From: Portulaca oleracea
Lineage: Eukaryota > Streptophyta > Magnoliopsida > Caryophyllales > Portulacaceae
Direction of reading: 5' to 3'
Assembly (NCBI GenBank): GCA_029582165.1
Contig: CM055881.1
Location: 25,215,594 to 25,279,593 of the forward strand
Length of the DNA stretch: 64,000 nucleotides
Shown: one piece after another, positions 21,373-31,627 of the stretch
How the letters are laid out: each line of letters starts with the position of its first letter
How positions within the stretch are numbered: position 1 is the stretch's first letter
Notes under the pieces: generated by a model
Database searches by the model: none
Told to the model about the DNA's origin: nothing
What the model saw: only the letters and a program-made list of their open reading frames with translations
Position numbers and translations under genes: made by a program

Positions 21373-22836
21373 TGACAGCGCCGCAATCTCACGATGTACG
21401 TAGTAGCACATCAAGGTCGATCCCACAGGGACTCAATTAGCAGCACAGAAAACTAATCTCTATCTCGATTGCTAAGCTAATCAGGTTTTGGTTTTGGAAG
21501 ACTTTAAAAAATAATTAAAACTAATAAAGCAGGAAAAAGAAAATCAATCAAAAATTATATCAAGAGAGAAAGACTTCTAGGGAGATGCTAACCTAACAAC
21601 GAGTTCGATTACTAAAACCTAGCCTGCACAATCATACATTCAAGAATGAATCAAGAATCGATAACCTCTTAATTCTATCGCCCTTTCGATGCTAAATAGA
21701 ATTATTCTAAACAACCTAATCAACAACTTTCGTCTGCCTTTTAGGTTAAACAGAATTGAAGGTCTTAAAAGTCAGGTTATCTAATGATTCCCTAGTTTAC
21801 TACTCCTTTTTCAACTTTCATAAGCCTAGGTAGACAGGTTGGTAGTCAGATTACCCTAATTCACCTTTCAGTACTTCTCAGGTTAATCTCAAACTTACAA
21901 ATATTCAAGGCCTTAAGAATACTCATAAACATGGAAAACACAACCTTCTATTGATTCTAAATAAGAATTCATGCACAAACTAATAACAAACAATCAAACT
22001 ACATTGTTTCGGGTTGCAAAACCCTAGAATTCAAGAAATCTACTCGCTCATATTCAATGAAAACACGAAGCAAGTTCCAAACACCATAATCGAATCTCAA
22101 AACTAAGAAGGAAATCAAAAAGAAAGAATAGAATTGCGAAGAATACAACCCGTCGAGCCTTTCGATCCCGGTGTAGAACCTTCTCCGCGAACGTCGCTCC
22201 TTTCCTTTGCGAATCTTGATCTTGGTTTCTCTTGAATCGATTCGGTCTTGAATCTTGATGGTAGGGAAGAGGAGTAGAATGGAAGTATTAGGGCTCTCTT
22301 TTCTCTTCTTGACGGCCAAAGAACGAAGGAAAACTGATAGATAATGAATTAATCTCGAAAAACCGTCGCTTCCTCCCTTTTCTACTCGCGAAAACCGACC
22401 TGCATAGGCAGTTCGCCTCGGTCCGTACAGTCCGTACACCATGGACCGTGGTGATCACCACGGGCTGCCCGAGGTTGCCACTGTCCCACTTCTTTCTTCT
22501 TTCCTTCGCCAAAATGAGCTGGGCAAGTCCGCCACGGACCGTGGCCACCACCACGGGCTCCCCAAGGTTGCTGCTGCTCGGTTATTCCTTGCTCCTTTCC
22601 GTCCCAAATTTGTACCACGGTTTGGGTTTGACATGTAGAGGTCCGTGGTATATTCACTCTTGCCTGAAGTTGAGAGAAAGTTGGTGTTTTGGCCTCAAAA
22701 CCTACAAATTCACATCAAAAACAACAACACCAAGTGTAGTAGGGAAATTGGAATAAAAATCAAGGTTCACACACAAAATTATCCCTTATTCACTATTGAA
22801 AACCCCCAAAAACATAGTCATGAAACGCAGTTATCA
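21373..22836 (-). mobile_element. Athila/Ty3-type LTR fused to a tRNA copy, inside the Mutator transposase
   Basis: Read on the minus strand it starts TGATAACTGCG at 22836 and ends with TGTCA at 21373. Just inside the end it has the GAGTCCCTGTGGGATCGACC sequence common near the U5 end of plant Ty3-type LTRs. Then come AGTTTT and TGGCGTCGTTGCCGGGG, a tRNA-Asp primer-binding site that runs on into the whole tRNA (21292-21366). No interior genes follow: host transposase sequence resumes at 21284. CG palindromes lie at 22446-22463 and 22531-22545. Other frames inside are non-coding. Confidence 0.78.
22441..22640. repeat. CCACGG palindromes within an LTR
   Basis: 22446-22463 is the perfect 18-base palindrome CCGTGGTGATCACCACGG. 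22531-22545 has 7-base arms GCCACGG and complement around one A. Degenerate relatives (ACCACGG, CCGTGG) continue to 22640. Confidence 0.8.
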
Positions 22837-24187
22837 TTGATTCTCCAAGTGTTAGTGAATCTTCCTAAAGACATGATCGAAGGTGCCTCTAGAACTGCTG
22901 ATATAATATTTCAGTGTAGAATGTTGGCTCTCCGCTCTAGAAGTCATCGTGTTCCCCAGGTGAGAGACATTGTCAATGAAAGCACAAACAAAATTTTCCT
23001 TATGCTTCAGCCACGTCCCATTCAGATACGGCACAATTCGCTCGTTTCTTCCAATCCACGCGCTAGTGACTGAGTCCCACTTCCTATTGAACTCTTCAAG
23101 AGTCTTGGTATATACAATGTCATTCCAGTAATGATGTCTGAAATGTAGCCCGAGTCCATTCTTCTTGCCCCAAATAAGGTTGTTTACTTTGTTCTCCACA
23201 TCATTCCCAATATGCCACATGCACAACAGTTGGTGCACGTTTGGGTAAACACTGGCAATAACACCCAACAAAGCATCCTCCTTGTCCGTCACAAACACGG
23301 ATGGAATAACATCAGGACCCAACAATTCATGCAGGCTCCACATCAACCACTCATATGAGTCCATCTTCTCCCGCATGAACGAGTAAGCAATATGGAAGTT
23401 ATGGTTAGTGGGTGTCACGCCTACCAACTCACAAAAAGGCCACTTCGCCTTGTTTGTTATGTACGTACTGCCAATGAGAATGACATTCAGGTACGTACGA
23501 AGCAACTTCAACGAGTACGGGTGATATAAAAAGAACTGATGAAGCTTGCCATCATCATCATAATCAGTAAAGGAGATATACCCACCAGCTTTCGCCAAGT
23601 GGAGACAATGTTGGGCATGCATCCTACCATCCGTATCCTCGGTGCGCACCTTTGCCCCCTCCTTGTATATTTGCCTCACATTTTCCTTAGATACAGGGAA
23701 CCTCACCTTCAGCAATGTTTGTATCGTGGCCGGCATGCACCCCATGTTGGTCATTTCACGGACATGATGTTTCATGTCAGAAGTCAATGGGTGTCCGTGA
23801 CGATGTCCTTCCTCGTACACGATGAAGTGATGAATGTGCTTCCCCCGGTCTCCATCGCAAACACGAACTCGCCATTCTATTTCATTACGAGTCCACGCTA
23901 CAATACCAAATTTACATTGGCACGCCTTCGTTGACGTATCCCGACGAGTCGCAGCATCCAGATCATTCAGTTTCCCACGGTATTTACCGTACCTCCAACA
24001 CTTCACGTAACACCTTAGCGGACTCTCTGCACCTTTTCTCTTGTATGTAGACCGTACAAACCTAAATTCGATGTCCCGAGCTATTTCATCGGCCCAATCA
24101 TGCACTGCGTCTATAGTCTCAAACACATCTTCGGTCGCAAAAAACGATGAATAATCAACACTCTCCGCCAAACTCCTCCAAATGAAC
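22837..24187 (-). pseudogene. Mutator-like (FAR1-related) transposase, N-terminal and catalytic part
   Basis: A long minus-strand frame begins after a probable splice acceptor (TTGTGTTGCAG, exon from 24187); the ~17 residues encoded upstream look intronic. The order is: a Cys/His-rich WRKY-GCM1-type zinc finger (CYVKC ... KACQCKF ... HIHHF), a helical linker, then the MULE transposase core with YLNVILIGSTYITNKAKWPF, VFVTDKEDALLGVIASV, HQLLCMWHIGNDV and SRAESQHSTLKYY. The first catalytic aspartate, normally in L-M/I-D-x-T-Y, is glycine here (ILIGSTY); the second (VTDKE) is kept. A TAA at 22852-22854 falls between FRKIH and HLENQ, and the LTR/tRNA insertion follows directly. Family members move DNA or, as domesticated FAR1 proteins, activate transcription; this copy is dead. 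Confidence 0.85.
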
Positions 24188-24259
24188 CTGCAACACAATA
24201 CAACATTCATTAATTTCCTCAAACCTTGCCAAAACATACTAAAAATCTAACCATAATAT

Positions 24260-24349
24260 TAATAACAACTAATAACAAAAATATTGATAAAAACAATTAT
24301 AGCAATTATTAGCAACAATAAAAACAACAACAACAACAACAACAACAAC

Positions 24350-24389
<40 letters not shown>

Positions 24390-24820
24390 TTTGTTAAAAA
24401 AATAGAACTAATAACAAAAATAACCCTAATAATTAATAATAATAATAACAATAATAATAACAATAACATTAATAATAATAATAATAACAATATTATTAAT
24501 ATTAAAAATAATAACAATATTAAAAGGACTATCAACAACACTACTAACCCTATTTATTCAAAAATAATTTCCAATTACATTTACAAAATAACAATTACAA
24601 TAACAATTACAATAACATTAATAATAGTAATAATAACAATAAAATTAATAATCAAAATAATAACATCAATAATAAACACATTATTTATTTAAAAAAATTT
24701 AAAATATTAACGTTAATAATAACAATAATATTAATAATAACCCTAATAATATACAATAACAAAAGAACAACAATAATAACCCTAATAATTAATAATAATA
24801 ACCATATCAATAATAATAAC
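24260..24820. repeat. AAC/AAT microsatellite-rich block
   Basis: AACAACAAC (about 24321-24350), AATAATAAT (about 24351-24387) and many imperfect AATAACAAT repeats. It follows the 5' side of the transposase pseudogene and contains the left target copy of the solo LTR. Frames through it are homopolymeric artefacts. Confidence 0.8.
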
Positions 24821-24822
24821 AT

Positions 24823-26164
24823 TGTTCGGTTGTAGAAATTTGGGTTTTAGAGTAGGGTTGTCGGTCCTCAGGGATGGGGTGTTAGGCTAATGAGGAAATT
24901 GGTTTGATTGGGGGTTTTCAAATGCGGAAAGCGATAAACTATTGAAAAGGAAAGAAAATTAAACTAATCTAAACATGGATTTCATAATAACAATAATCAA
25001 ACAAGCATGAAAAGATGAATAAAACCTAATAGACAAGAAAGAAGAATGCAAATAAAAGCAAGAAATAAGAAAACAATAAGACTAGACCTAATAATGAAGT
25101 AGAGAACAAGAAATTATACCTTCAAAGCATTAAATCTTCACTACTTCTTCATCTCGAATCCTTCACCTCGAATTTTCCCCCGAACAAACAAGAAAATTGT
25201 GATTTGGATTACTAAGAATCCCCAAATCCTCACTTGAAGTAGAATTTGTGACTCTTAATCCTCCACCTCATTAAAAGTTGGATTGGTGGTGAACTAGCAC
25301 TAGAAAACTTTGAATGCAAATCAACAATGAAAACTTTAAAGAGAGCGAGAACTTGGAAATTGTTTGAATTGATTAAAAGAGAGAGTTGATTACAATGAAA
25401 GAAAAGAAAACTTGAAGAACAATTAAAGCTTAATGAAAGATAAAGGCAAGATAAGAAAAATGCAATAAAACCTAATTCTACTCTAATCCTACCTCTAATT
25501 ACTTGATAATGAAGCTGATTTAATTGGGTATTTATAGGAGTAAAATCAAAGCCCAAACCCTAAGATTAATCATAGCAGCCGCGCGTAATTTCCGTAGTAT
25601 CCCGATCGGTCGCGGGCGCAACCACGTTCTGGAAATTATCCGTCAATTTCTCAACAGCCGTCGTGGGTGTGACACCTTGATCGCGGGTGCTACGCATTGT
25701 TCGCGGGTGCTCTCTCTCTGGGAAACTTCCATTCAAGACTGCTCTATAGTCGTCGCGGGTGTCACACCGACTGTAGCGGGTGTTACGCCCCCTTTAGCTG
25801 GTGTTACGCCCCCTACAACGGGTGTTATGTCCGCTGTAGCGGGTGTTACGCCCCCTGTAGCGGGTGTTACCTCTTCTTGTCCATCTTCCTTTCTTCCTTC
25901 TTCCTTGGGTTGTAGCGGGAGTTACGCCTTGTTTTGCACCAAAAATGGGGAAAGAGTTCCCGGGTCGGTTCCGCTTCGGTTCTCGGGTCGAGTCGAGAAA
26001 TCGCTCGGGATTCCTTAAAAATCCTTGATTTTGCTCATTTTCCTTCCAACTCTTTATTATCCTACAAAAACACAAAATCATCATAACTAATATATGATTA
26101 AGGGGCTAAAACAAGCAAAACATCCTATAAATTATAACAATTCGGCTTGAAACGAGACCGAACA
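24823..26164 (-). mobile_element. Solo LTR (1,342 bp) with AACAT target duplication
   Basis: Termini are TGTTCGGT and ACCGAACA, flanked by AACAT at 24818-24822 and 26165-26169. That is a perfect 5 bp duplication around a single LTR, the product of recombination between two LTRs. Orientation is taken from a minus-strand TATAAATA (25529-25536) and the position of the repeat block. The long + strand frame at 25524-26018 is translated tandem repeat, not a gene. Confidence 0.88.
25580..25930. repeat. 21 bp tandem repeat and GCGGGTG words in the solo LTR
   Basis: Between 25772 and 25880 a 21-base unit (GTAGCGGGTGTTACG followed by CCCCCT) occurs about five times with substitutions. Upstream, looser copies (GTCGCGGGTGTCAC, GTCGTGGGTGTGAC, TCGCGGGTGCT) begin at about 25595. 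GGTGTCACACC near 25757 is itself palindromic. The block is rich in CG compared with the rest of the LTR. Confidence 0.75.
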
Positions 26165-26259
26165 AACATTAACATTAACATTAATATTAATAATAACAAT
26201 AATATTAATATTAAAAATAGTAACAATAATAATAATTACAATTATTTTTTAAAAAAATT

Positions 26260-26415
26260 TGAACTACCGACACGGTTACCGCACAACCATTTCAGCCATG
26301 CGGCAAGACCACCGTCGTGGCCGCACGATTTATGCGGCAACTGCCGCGGTTCCGCCGCGATCGGCGTGTGGCAACGCCGCCATCAATGCTGAAAATTTCA
26401 CGCGGCAACCGTCCA
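26260..26415. other. CG-rich island in AT-rich DNA
   Basis: About 150 bases dense in GCGGCAA, TGCCGC, CCGCCGCGATCGGCG. It contains inverted words such as GCGGCAACTGCCGC but no supported frame. It lies just outside the solo LTR, in the 5' flank of the Mutator pseudogene. Confidence 0.5.
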
Positions 26416-26429
26416 ACTGTTTTTTTTTT

Positions 26430-27284
26430 AGGAAAATTTTACAATTTACACAATTTTTATAAAATTAAAATTTACAAACTAACCTCTTCTTCTTCACATG
26501 ATTTATAACCATCCATTGACATTTTTAGGTTTAATTTCAAAAACCTTAAACAATTTTTGTGAATTTTAAGAGGGAGTTGGTTAGAGAGAATTGAGAGAAA
26601 ATTTAGAGAGAGGGAGAAGAGAAAGACAAAATATGTCTTTTGGGGGGGGCGGCATTAGTAAATAGGTGGGTGACATATATCAAAGTCGGCTTCGATCATT
26701 CACCGCCTATTCTAATTCATTATTTCCAATAGAGACCCTAATCAATGAAATAGGCCAATTACTATATAAATAGATTGTATAATTGATTTGTAAATTAAAC
26801 ATTTAAAATATTTAAAGAAGCTAAAATCTCGTAAAGTTCAATTTTTACTGGCAGAAATATTATAATTAAACAAAAAAATTAATGTAAAATTTACATAAAA
26901 GTTAGGAGTATGGGGAGGGTAATTTTGAAAACAAAGAAACAAATGCAGTTGAGGTTATATTGAAACCTGAACTCCATGGTCTTCCATGGGTTATTAGGAT
27001 CAGTTGATGCACTAAAATAAAATTGGAAGTATGGAAATGACAAATTTGAGAAAGGATAAAGAAATACAAAGGGGCTAAAGTGAAACCTTAAACTTCTTGC
27101 TCCTTCATAGTTCACTGGGATCAATACATGCATTAGATATGTTTTCCCTGACATTCAAACTAAAATGAGCACATAATCATAACGACCAAAAATGAGTACA
27201 CAATCATAATCATGCATAGGAAGCACCGTTCTCGGTATTTCTAAGCAACATATCAGTATTTCTATCCCTAAAAATAGATGTTTT
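26430..27284. other. Intergenic, no gene recognised
   Basis: AT-rich. Two loosely similar ~57 base blocks (about 26960-27016 and 27081-27137, sharing GAAACCT..AACT..., CACTGGGATCA-like words) suggest an old local duplication. No domain is visible in the short minus-strand frame here. Confidence 0.5.
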
Positions 27285-27597
27285 AATGTTTATATATTAG
27301 GGTGAGAGGTAGAGTCTTAATTAGATTTGTGTGGGAGGTAGATTCTGATTAGATTTGGGTGGGAGTTAGACTCTAATTGAGTTGGAAAGTAGATTTCTAA
27401 TTAGATAAGCTAGAGTCTTAATCTGATTAGACTTCTTGTTTATTATTTTTTCTAAACTGATTTTTTTTTATTTCATTGGCGGGAATTTTTTACTGTATTT
27501 TTAAATGAATTTTTTCTTTAATATGATTGGCAATAATCCCTACAATCACTCTGGTTTGAGTATTTCAAATTTTGAATATATTACTTTTATATTATTA
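27285..27597. repeat. Right copy of the inverted repeat shared with 14041-14390
   Basis: Reads on the minus strand as a Helitron 5' part (TAATAATATAAAAGTAATAT, then AGAGTGATTGTAGGG). It abuts the CTAG end of the neighbouring Helitron at 27598. Confidence 0.7.
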
Positions 27598-28535
27598 CTA
27601 GGCTTCAACCCGTGCGATGCACGGAATGAACTCATTAGTTACTTTTGAAATTTTATAAAAGTCATGGATGTGAAACTTACAAATGAATATTGAAGAAAAC
27701 GTTTATGAATGTCAAACTTATTGATGGAGAATGTAAAGGATTATGTCTATATGATTCTAAAGTGCGATAAGATTGATCTTGCTTGCTTCTGACTGTAAAT
27801 GAAGAAATGTTTAATTTTTGGATATTTAGTATGTTGTTTGTAAAAGTACATGCATAATAATAGGTTAATATCTGGAAAATAGATATAACCTCTAACAGAT
27901 GTGTTATATTTATATAGATATCTACAATAACTCATGAATCTCATTGATCTAACCGCAAGGGTCATATTAATAATTTAATTGGTAATGGTTTTGAAGTGTT
28001 TCGGATATTAAGGTCATTAGTTATGGACAATTTTGTTTTAGTAGTGTAATTAAATTAAAATTGAATACTACTGTTTAAGATTTCGTAGGACTCGTTTAAG
28101 GATATATTTTTTTATTACTAAAATTGTAAATAAAATCTGGAAAGAAATAGAAAATAAAATACAATTTAAATTAAAATTGAATACTACTGTTTTGAAACTT
28201 AGTAGGACTTGTTTCGAATGTAACTGCTGTCAAGCAGACATGGATTAACGATATATTTTTTAATTTATTTCATTGTAAATAAAATCTGCAAAGAAATAGA
28301 AAATAAAATACAGTTTAAGTTAAAATTGAACACTACTGTTTGAGATTTAGTAGGACTCATTTTGAGTGTAACTGCTGTCAAACAGACGTGGATTAAAAAT
28401 ATATTTTTTTAATTTCTTTAATTATAAATAAAATTTGAAAAAAAAATGAAAAAAATACAATTTACTGCGCTGTGATTGGCTTAGACAACGAGAATCGCTC
28501 CCTAGCTTTATTTCATGGGGCCCACAATGATTTCA

Positions 28536-28585
<50 letters not shown>

Positions 28586-28741
28586 TGTTATTATTTTGTC
28601 AAAATAATTGTTGATATTTGGACCAAAATAATTTAATTCAGTATTTATCTATCTTCTGATTGATCGAAATTCCTACAATTAATCTCCTTTCTCTATTTAA
28701 CGGGACCCACAAACTTTACTATTAATATTATATAGACATAG

Positions 28742-28813
<72 letters not shown>

Positions 28814-30030
28814 GGCAACAGCAAAATAATTAATGTTATTTGTACCAAAATAATTTAATTCAGAGTCCAAAGTAGTCAAGGATTAGTGATACTTCTAGTC
28901 TTTTTAATATTAAAATAAAATCCAGATTGAAAATTAAAAAAAAAATTAAAATAGAAAAAATATATAAATATAATTTTCTTCGATCTGATTGACCAATTCC
29001 CTTACAGTCACTCCTGTAGCTCTATTACGTGGAACCCACAATGATTTCTATTATAATATATAGATTATTATTATTATTATTATTATTATTAATAGGCTTC
29101 AACCCGTGCGATGCACGGAATGAACTCAATTAGTTACTTTTGAAATTTTATTAAGTCATGGATGTGAAACTTACAAATGAATATTGAGGAAAATGTTTAT
29201 GAATGTCAAACTTATTGATGGAGAATGTAAAGGATTATGTCTATATGATTCTAAAGTGCGATAAGATTGATCTTGCTTGCTTCTGACGGTAAATGAAAAA
29301 GGTTTAATTTTGGGATATTTAGTATGTTGTTTGTAAAAGTACATGCATAATAATAGGTTAATATCCGGGAAATAGATATAACCTCTAATAGATGTGTTAT
29401 ATTTATGTAGATATCTACAATAACTCATGAATCTCATTGATCTAACCGCAAGGGTCATATTAATAATCTAATTGGTAATGTTTTTGAAGTGTTTCGGATA
29501 TTTAGGTCATTAGTTATGGACAGTTTTGTTTTAGTGGTGTAATTAAATTAAAATTGAATACTACTGTTTAAGATTTCGTGGGACTCATTTAAGGATATAT
29601 TTTTTAATTTCTTAAATTGTAAATAAAATCTGGAAAGAAATAGAAAATTACATATAATTTAAATTAAAATTGAATACTACTGTTTTGAAACTTAGTAGGG
29701 CTTGTTTCGAATGTAACTGCTGTTAAGCAAACGTGGATTAACGATATATTTTTTAATTTATTTCATTGTAAATAAAATCCGCAAAGAAATAGAAAATAAA
29801 ATAAATTAAAATTAAAATTGAACACTACTGTTTGAGATTTAGTATGACTCGTTTTGAGTGTAACTGCGGTCAAGCAGACGTGGATTAAAAAAATATTTTT
29901 TTAATTTCTTTAATTATAAATAAAATTTGGAAAAAAAATGAAAATAAAATACAATTTACTGCGCTGTGATTGTTTTAGACTCCGAGAATCGCTCCCCTGG
30001 CTTTATTTCATGGGGCCCACAATGATTTCA

Positions 30031-30066
<36 letters not shown>

Positions 30067-30241
30067 GTTATTATTATTATTCTATTATTATTATTTTGTC
30101 AAAATAATTGCTGATATTTGGACCAAAATAATTTAATTCAGTATTTGTTTACCTTTTGATTGGTCGAAATACCTACAATTAATCTCCTTTCTCCATTTAA
30201 CGGGACCCACAAACTTTACTATGAATATAATATAGACACAG

Positions 30242-30292
<51 letters not shown>

Positions 30293-30556
30293 GGCAATAC
30301 CAAAATAATTACTGTTATTTGCATCAAAATAATTTAATTCAGAGTCCAAAGTAGTCAAGGATTAGTGATACTTTCTAGTCTTTCTAATTTTAAAATAAAA
30401 TTCGGATTGAAAATTTAAAAAAAAATTGAAAATAGAAAAAATATATATATATAATTTTCTACGATGTGATTGACCAATTCCCCTACAGTCACTCCTGTGG
30501 CTCTATTTCGTGGAACCCACAATGATTTCTATTAGAATATATAGATGATGATGATG

Positions 30557-30616
<60 letters not shown>

Positions 30617-30853
30617 GGCAACACCAAAATAATTAATATTATTTGTACCAAAATAATTTAATTCAGAGTCCAAAGGAGTCAATGATTAGTGATCCTTTCT
30701 GTTTTTTAATTTTAAAATAGAATCCGGATTGAAAATTTTAAAAAAATGAAAATAGAAAAAAAAATTTTCTATATTGTGATTGGTCAATTCCCCTACATTC
30801 ACTCCCGTGACTCTATTTCGTGGGAGCACAATGATTTCTATTATAATATATAG

Positions 30854-30889
<36 letters not shown>

Positions 30890-31380
30890 GGCAACATCAA
30901 AATATTTAATGTTATTTGCACCAAAATAATTTAATTCAGAGTCCAAAGCAGTCAAGGATTTGTGATCCTTTCTGTTTTTTTAATTTTAAAATAAAATCCG
31001 GATTGAAGATTAAAAAAATTGAAAATAGAAAAAAAAATTCTATATTGTGATTGGTCAATTCCCCTACATTCACTCCCATAGCTCTATTTTGTGGGACCCA
31101 CAACGATTTCTATTATAATATATGGATTATTATTATTATTATTGGCAACACCAAAATAATTAATATTATTTGCCCCAAAATAATTTAATTCAGAGTCCAA
31201 AGGAGTCAAGGATTAGTGATCCTTTCTGTTTTTTTAATTTTAAAATAAAATTCGGATTGAAAATTAAAAAAATTGAAAATAGAAAAAAAATTTCTATTGT
31301 GTGATTGGTCAATTCCCCTACAGTCACTCTCGTGGCTCTATTTCATGAGACCCACAATGATTTCTATTATAATATATAGA
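27598..31380 (-). mobile_element. Head-to-tail Helitron array
   Basis: Two ~1.5 kb near-copies on the minus strand each end in a GC hairpin, CCGTGC-GAT-GCACGG, at 27610-27624 and 29104-29118. The first is followed by CTAG at 27598-27601; the second by CTAT near 29094. Helitron-like 5' starts (TCTATATATTATAATAGAAA) recur at about 29064, 30545, 30854, 31126 and 31380, with variants at 28742 and 30242. They split the upper part into ~250-310 bp subunits that share CCCACAATGATTTCTATTA, CAAAATAATTTAATTCAGAG and (ATT)n. No Rep/helicase coding is present, so these are non-autonomous. No target duplication is expected for this class. Confidence 0.75.
28531..30890. repeat. (ATT)n microsatellites at Helitron subunit junctions
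   Basis: Pure ATT/TTA runs at about 28538-28590, 28742-28812, 29066-29090, 30033-30095, 30241-30291, 30550-30615 and 30854-30890, each next to a subunit 5' start. The poly-Asn and poly-Tyr frames here are artefacts of these runs. Confidence 0.9.
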
Positions 31381-31627
31381 TTATATCAAGATTGCTAATG
31401 TGAATTGAATCTGCAGAATTCAAAGTAGTTTTTGAATATATCAATTACAATGAATGCAATCAATGTAGAACCCAATAGGTTTGAATATCTATATAATAAT
31501 GGCTTGAAACTTACCTTAATGAGAGTATGAATTGGGAATGTCAATAATCAATTGAAACGAATATGGCGAAGATCAATTGTGATTCTGGCTGGTATGTGAA
31601 AGTATTGCATTTATATGTTTTGAAAAA
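31381..31627. other. Flank with Helitron-like remnants
   Basis: No gene. Together with 33198-33605 (which has GAGTCCAAAGCAGCC and a TGGGCCCCACATAGATTGTC end similar to the array subunits), it appears to be an older Helitron-related segment into which the next element jumped. Confidence 0.4.

Noticed and set aside
20913..21392. Continuous 159-codon minus frame across 21284
   Set aside because: Its first ~33 codons are the antisense of the tRNA copy; only the part below 21285 belongs to the transposase.
24269..24541. Leu/Ile-rich minus-strand frame resembling membrane segments
   Set aside because: It is produced by AAC/AAT microsatellites.
25524..26018. A 164-codon + strand frame with a repeated AGVTPP motif
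   Set aside because: It lies inside the solo LTR and the motif is only the translation of a 21 bp tandem repeat, a multiple of three.
28697..28879. Poly-Asn frame
   Set aside because: It is translation of an ATT microsatellite at a Helitron subunit junction; the similar frames at 30133-30354 and 30686-30955 have the same cause.
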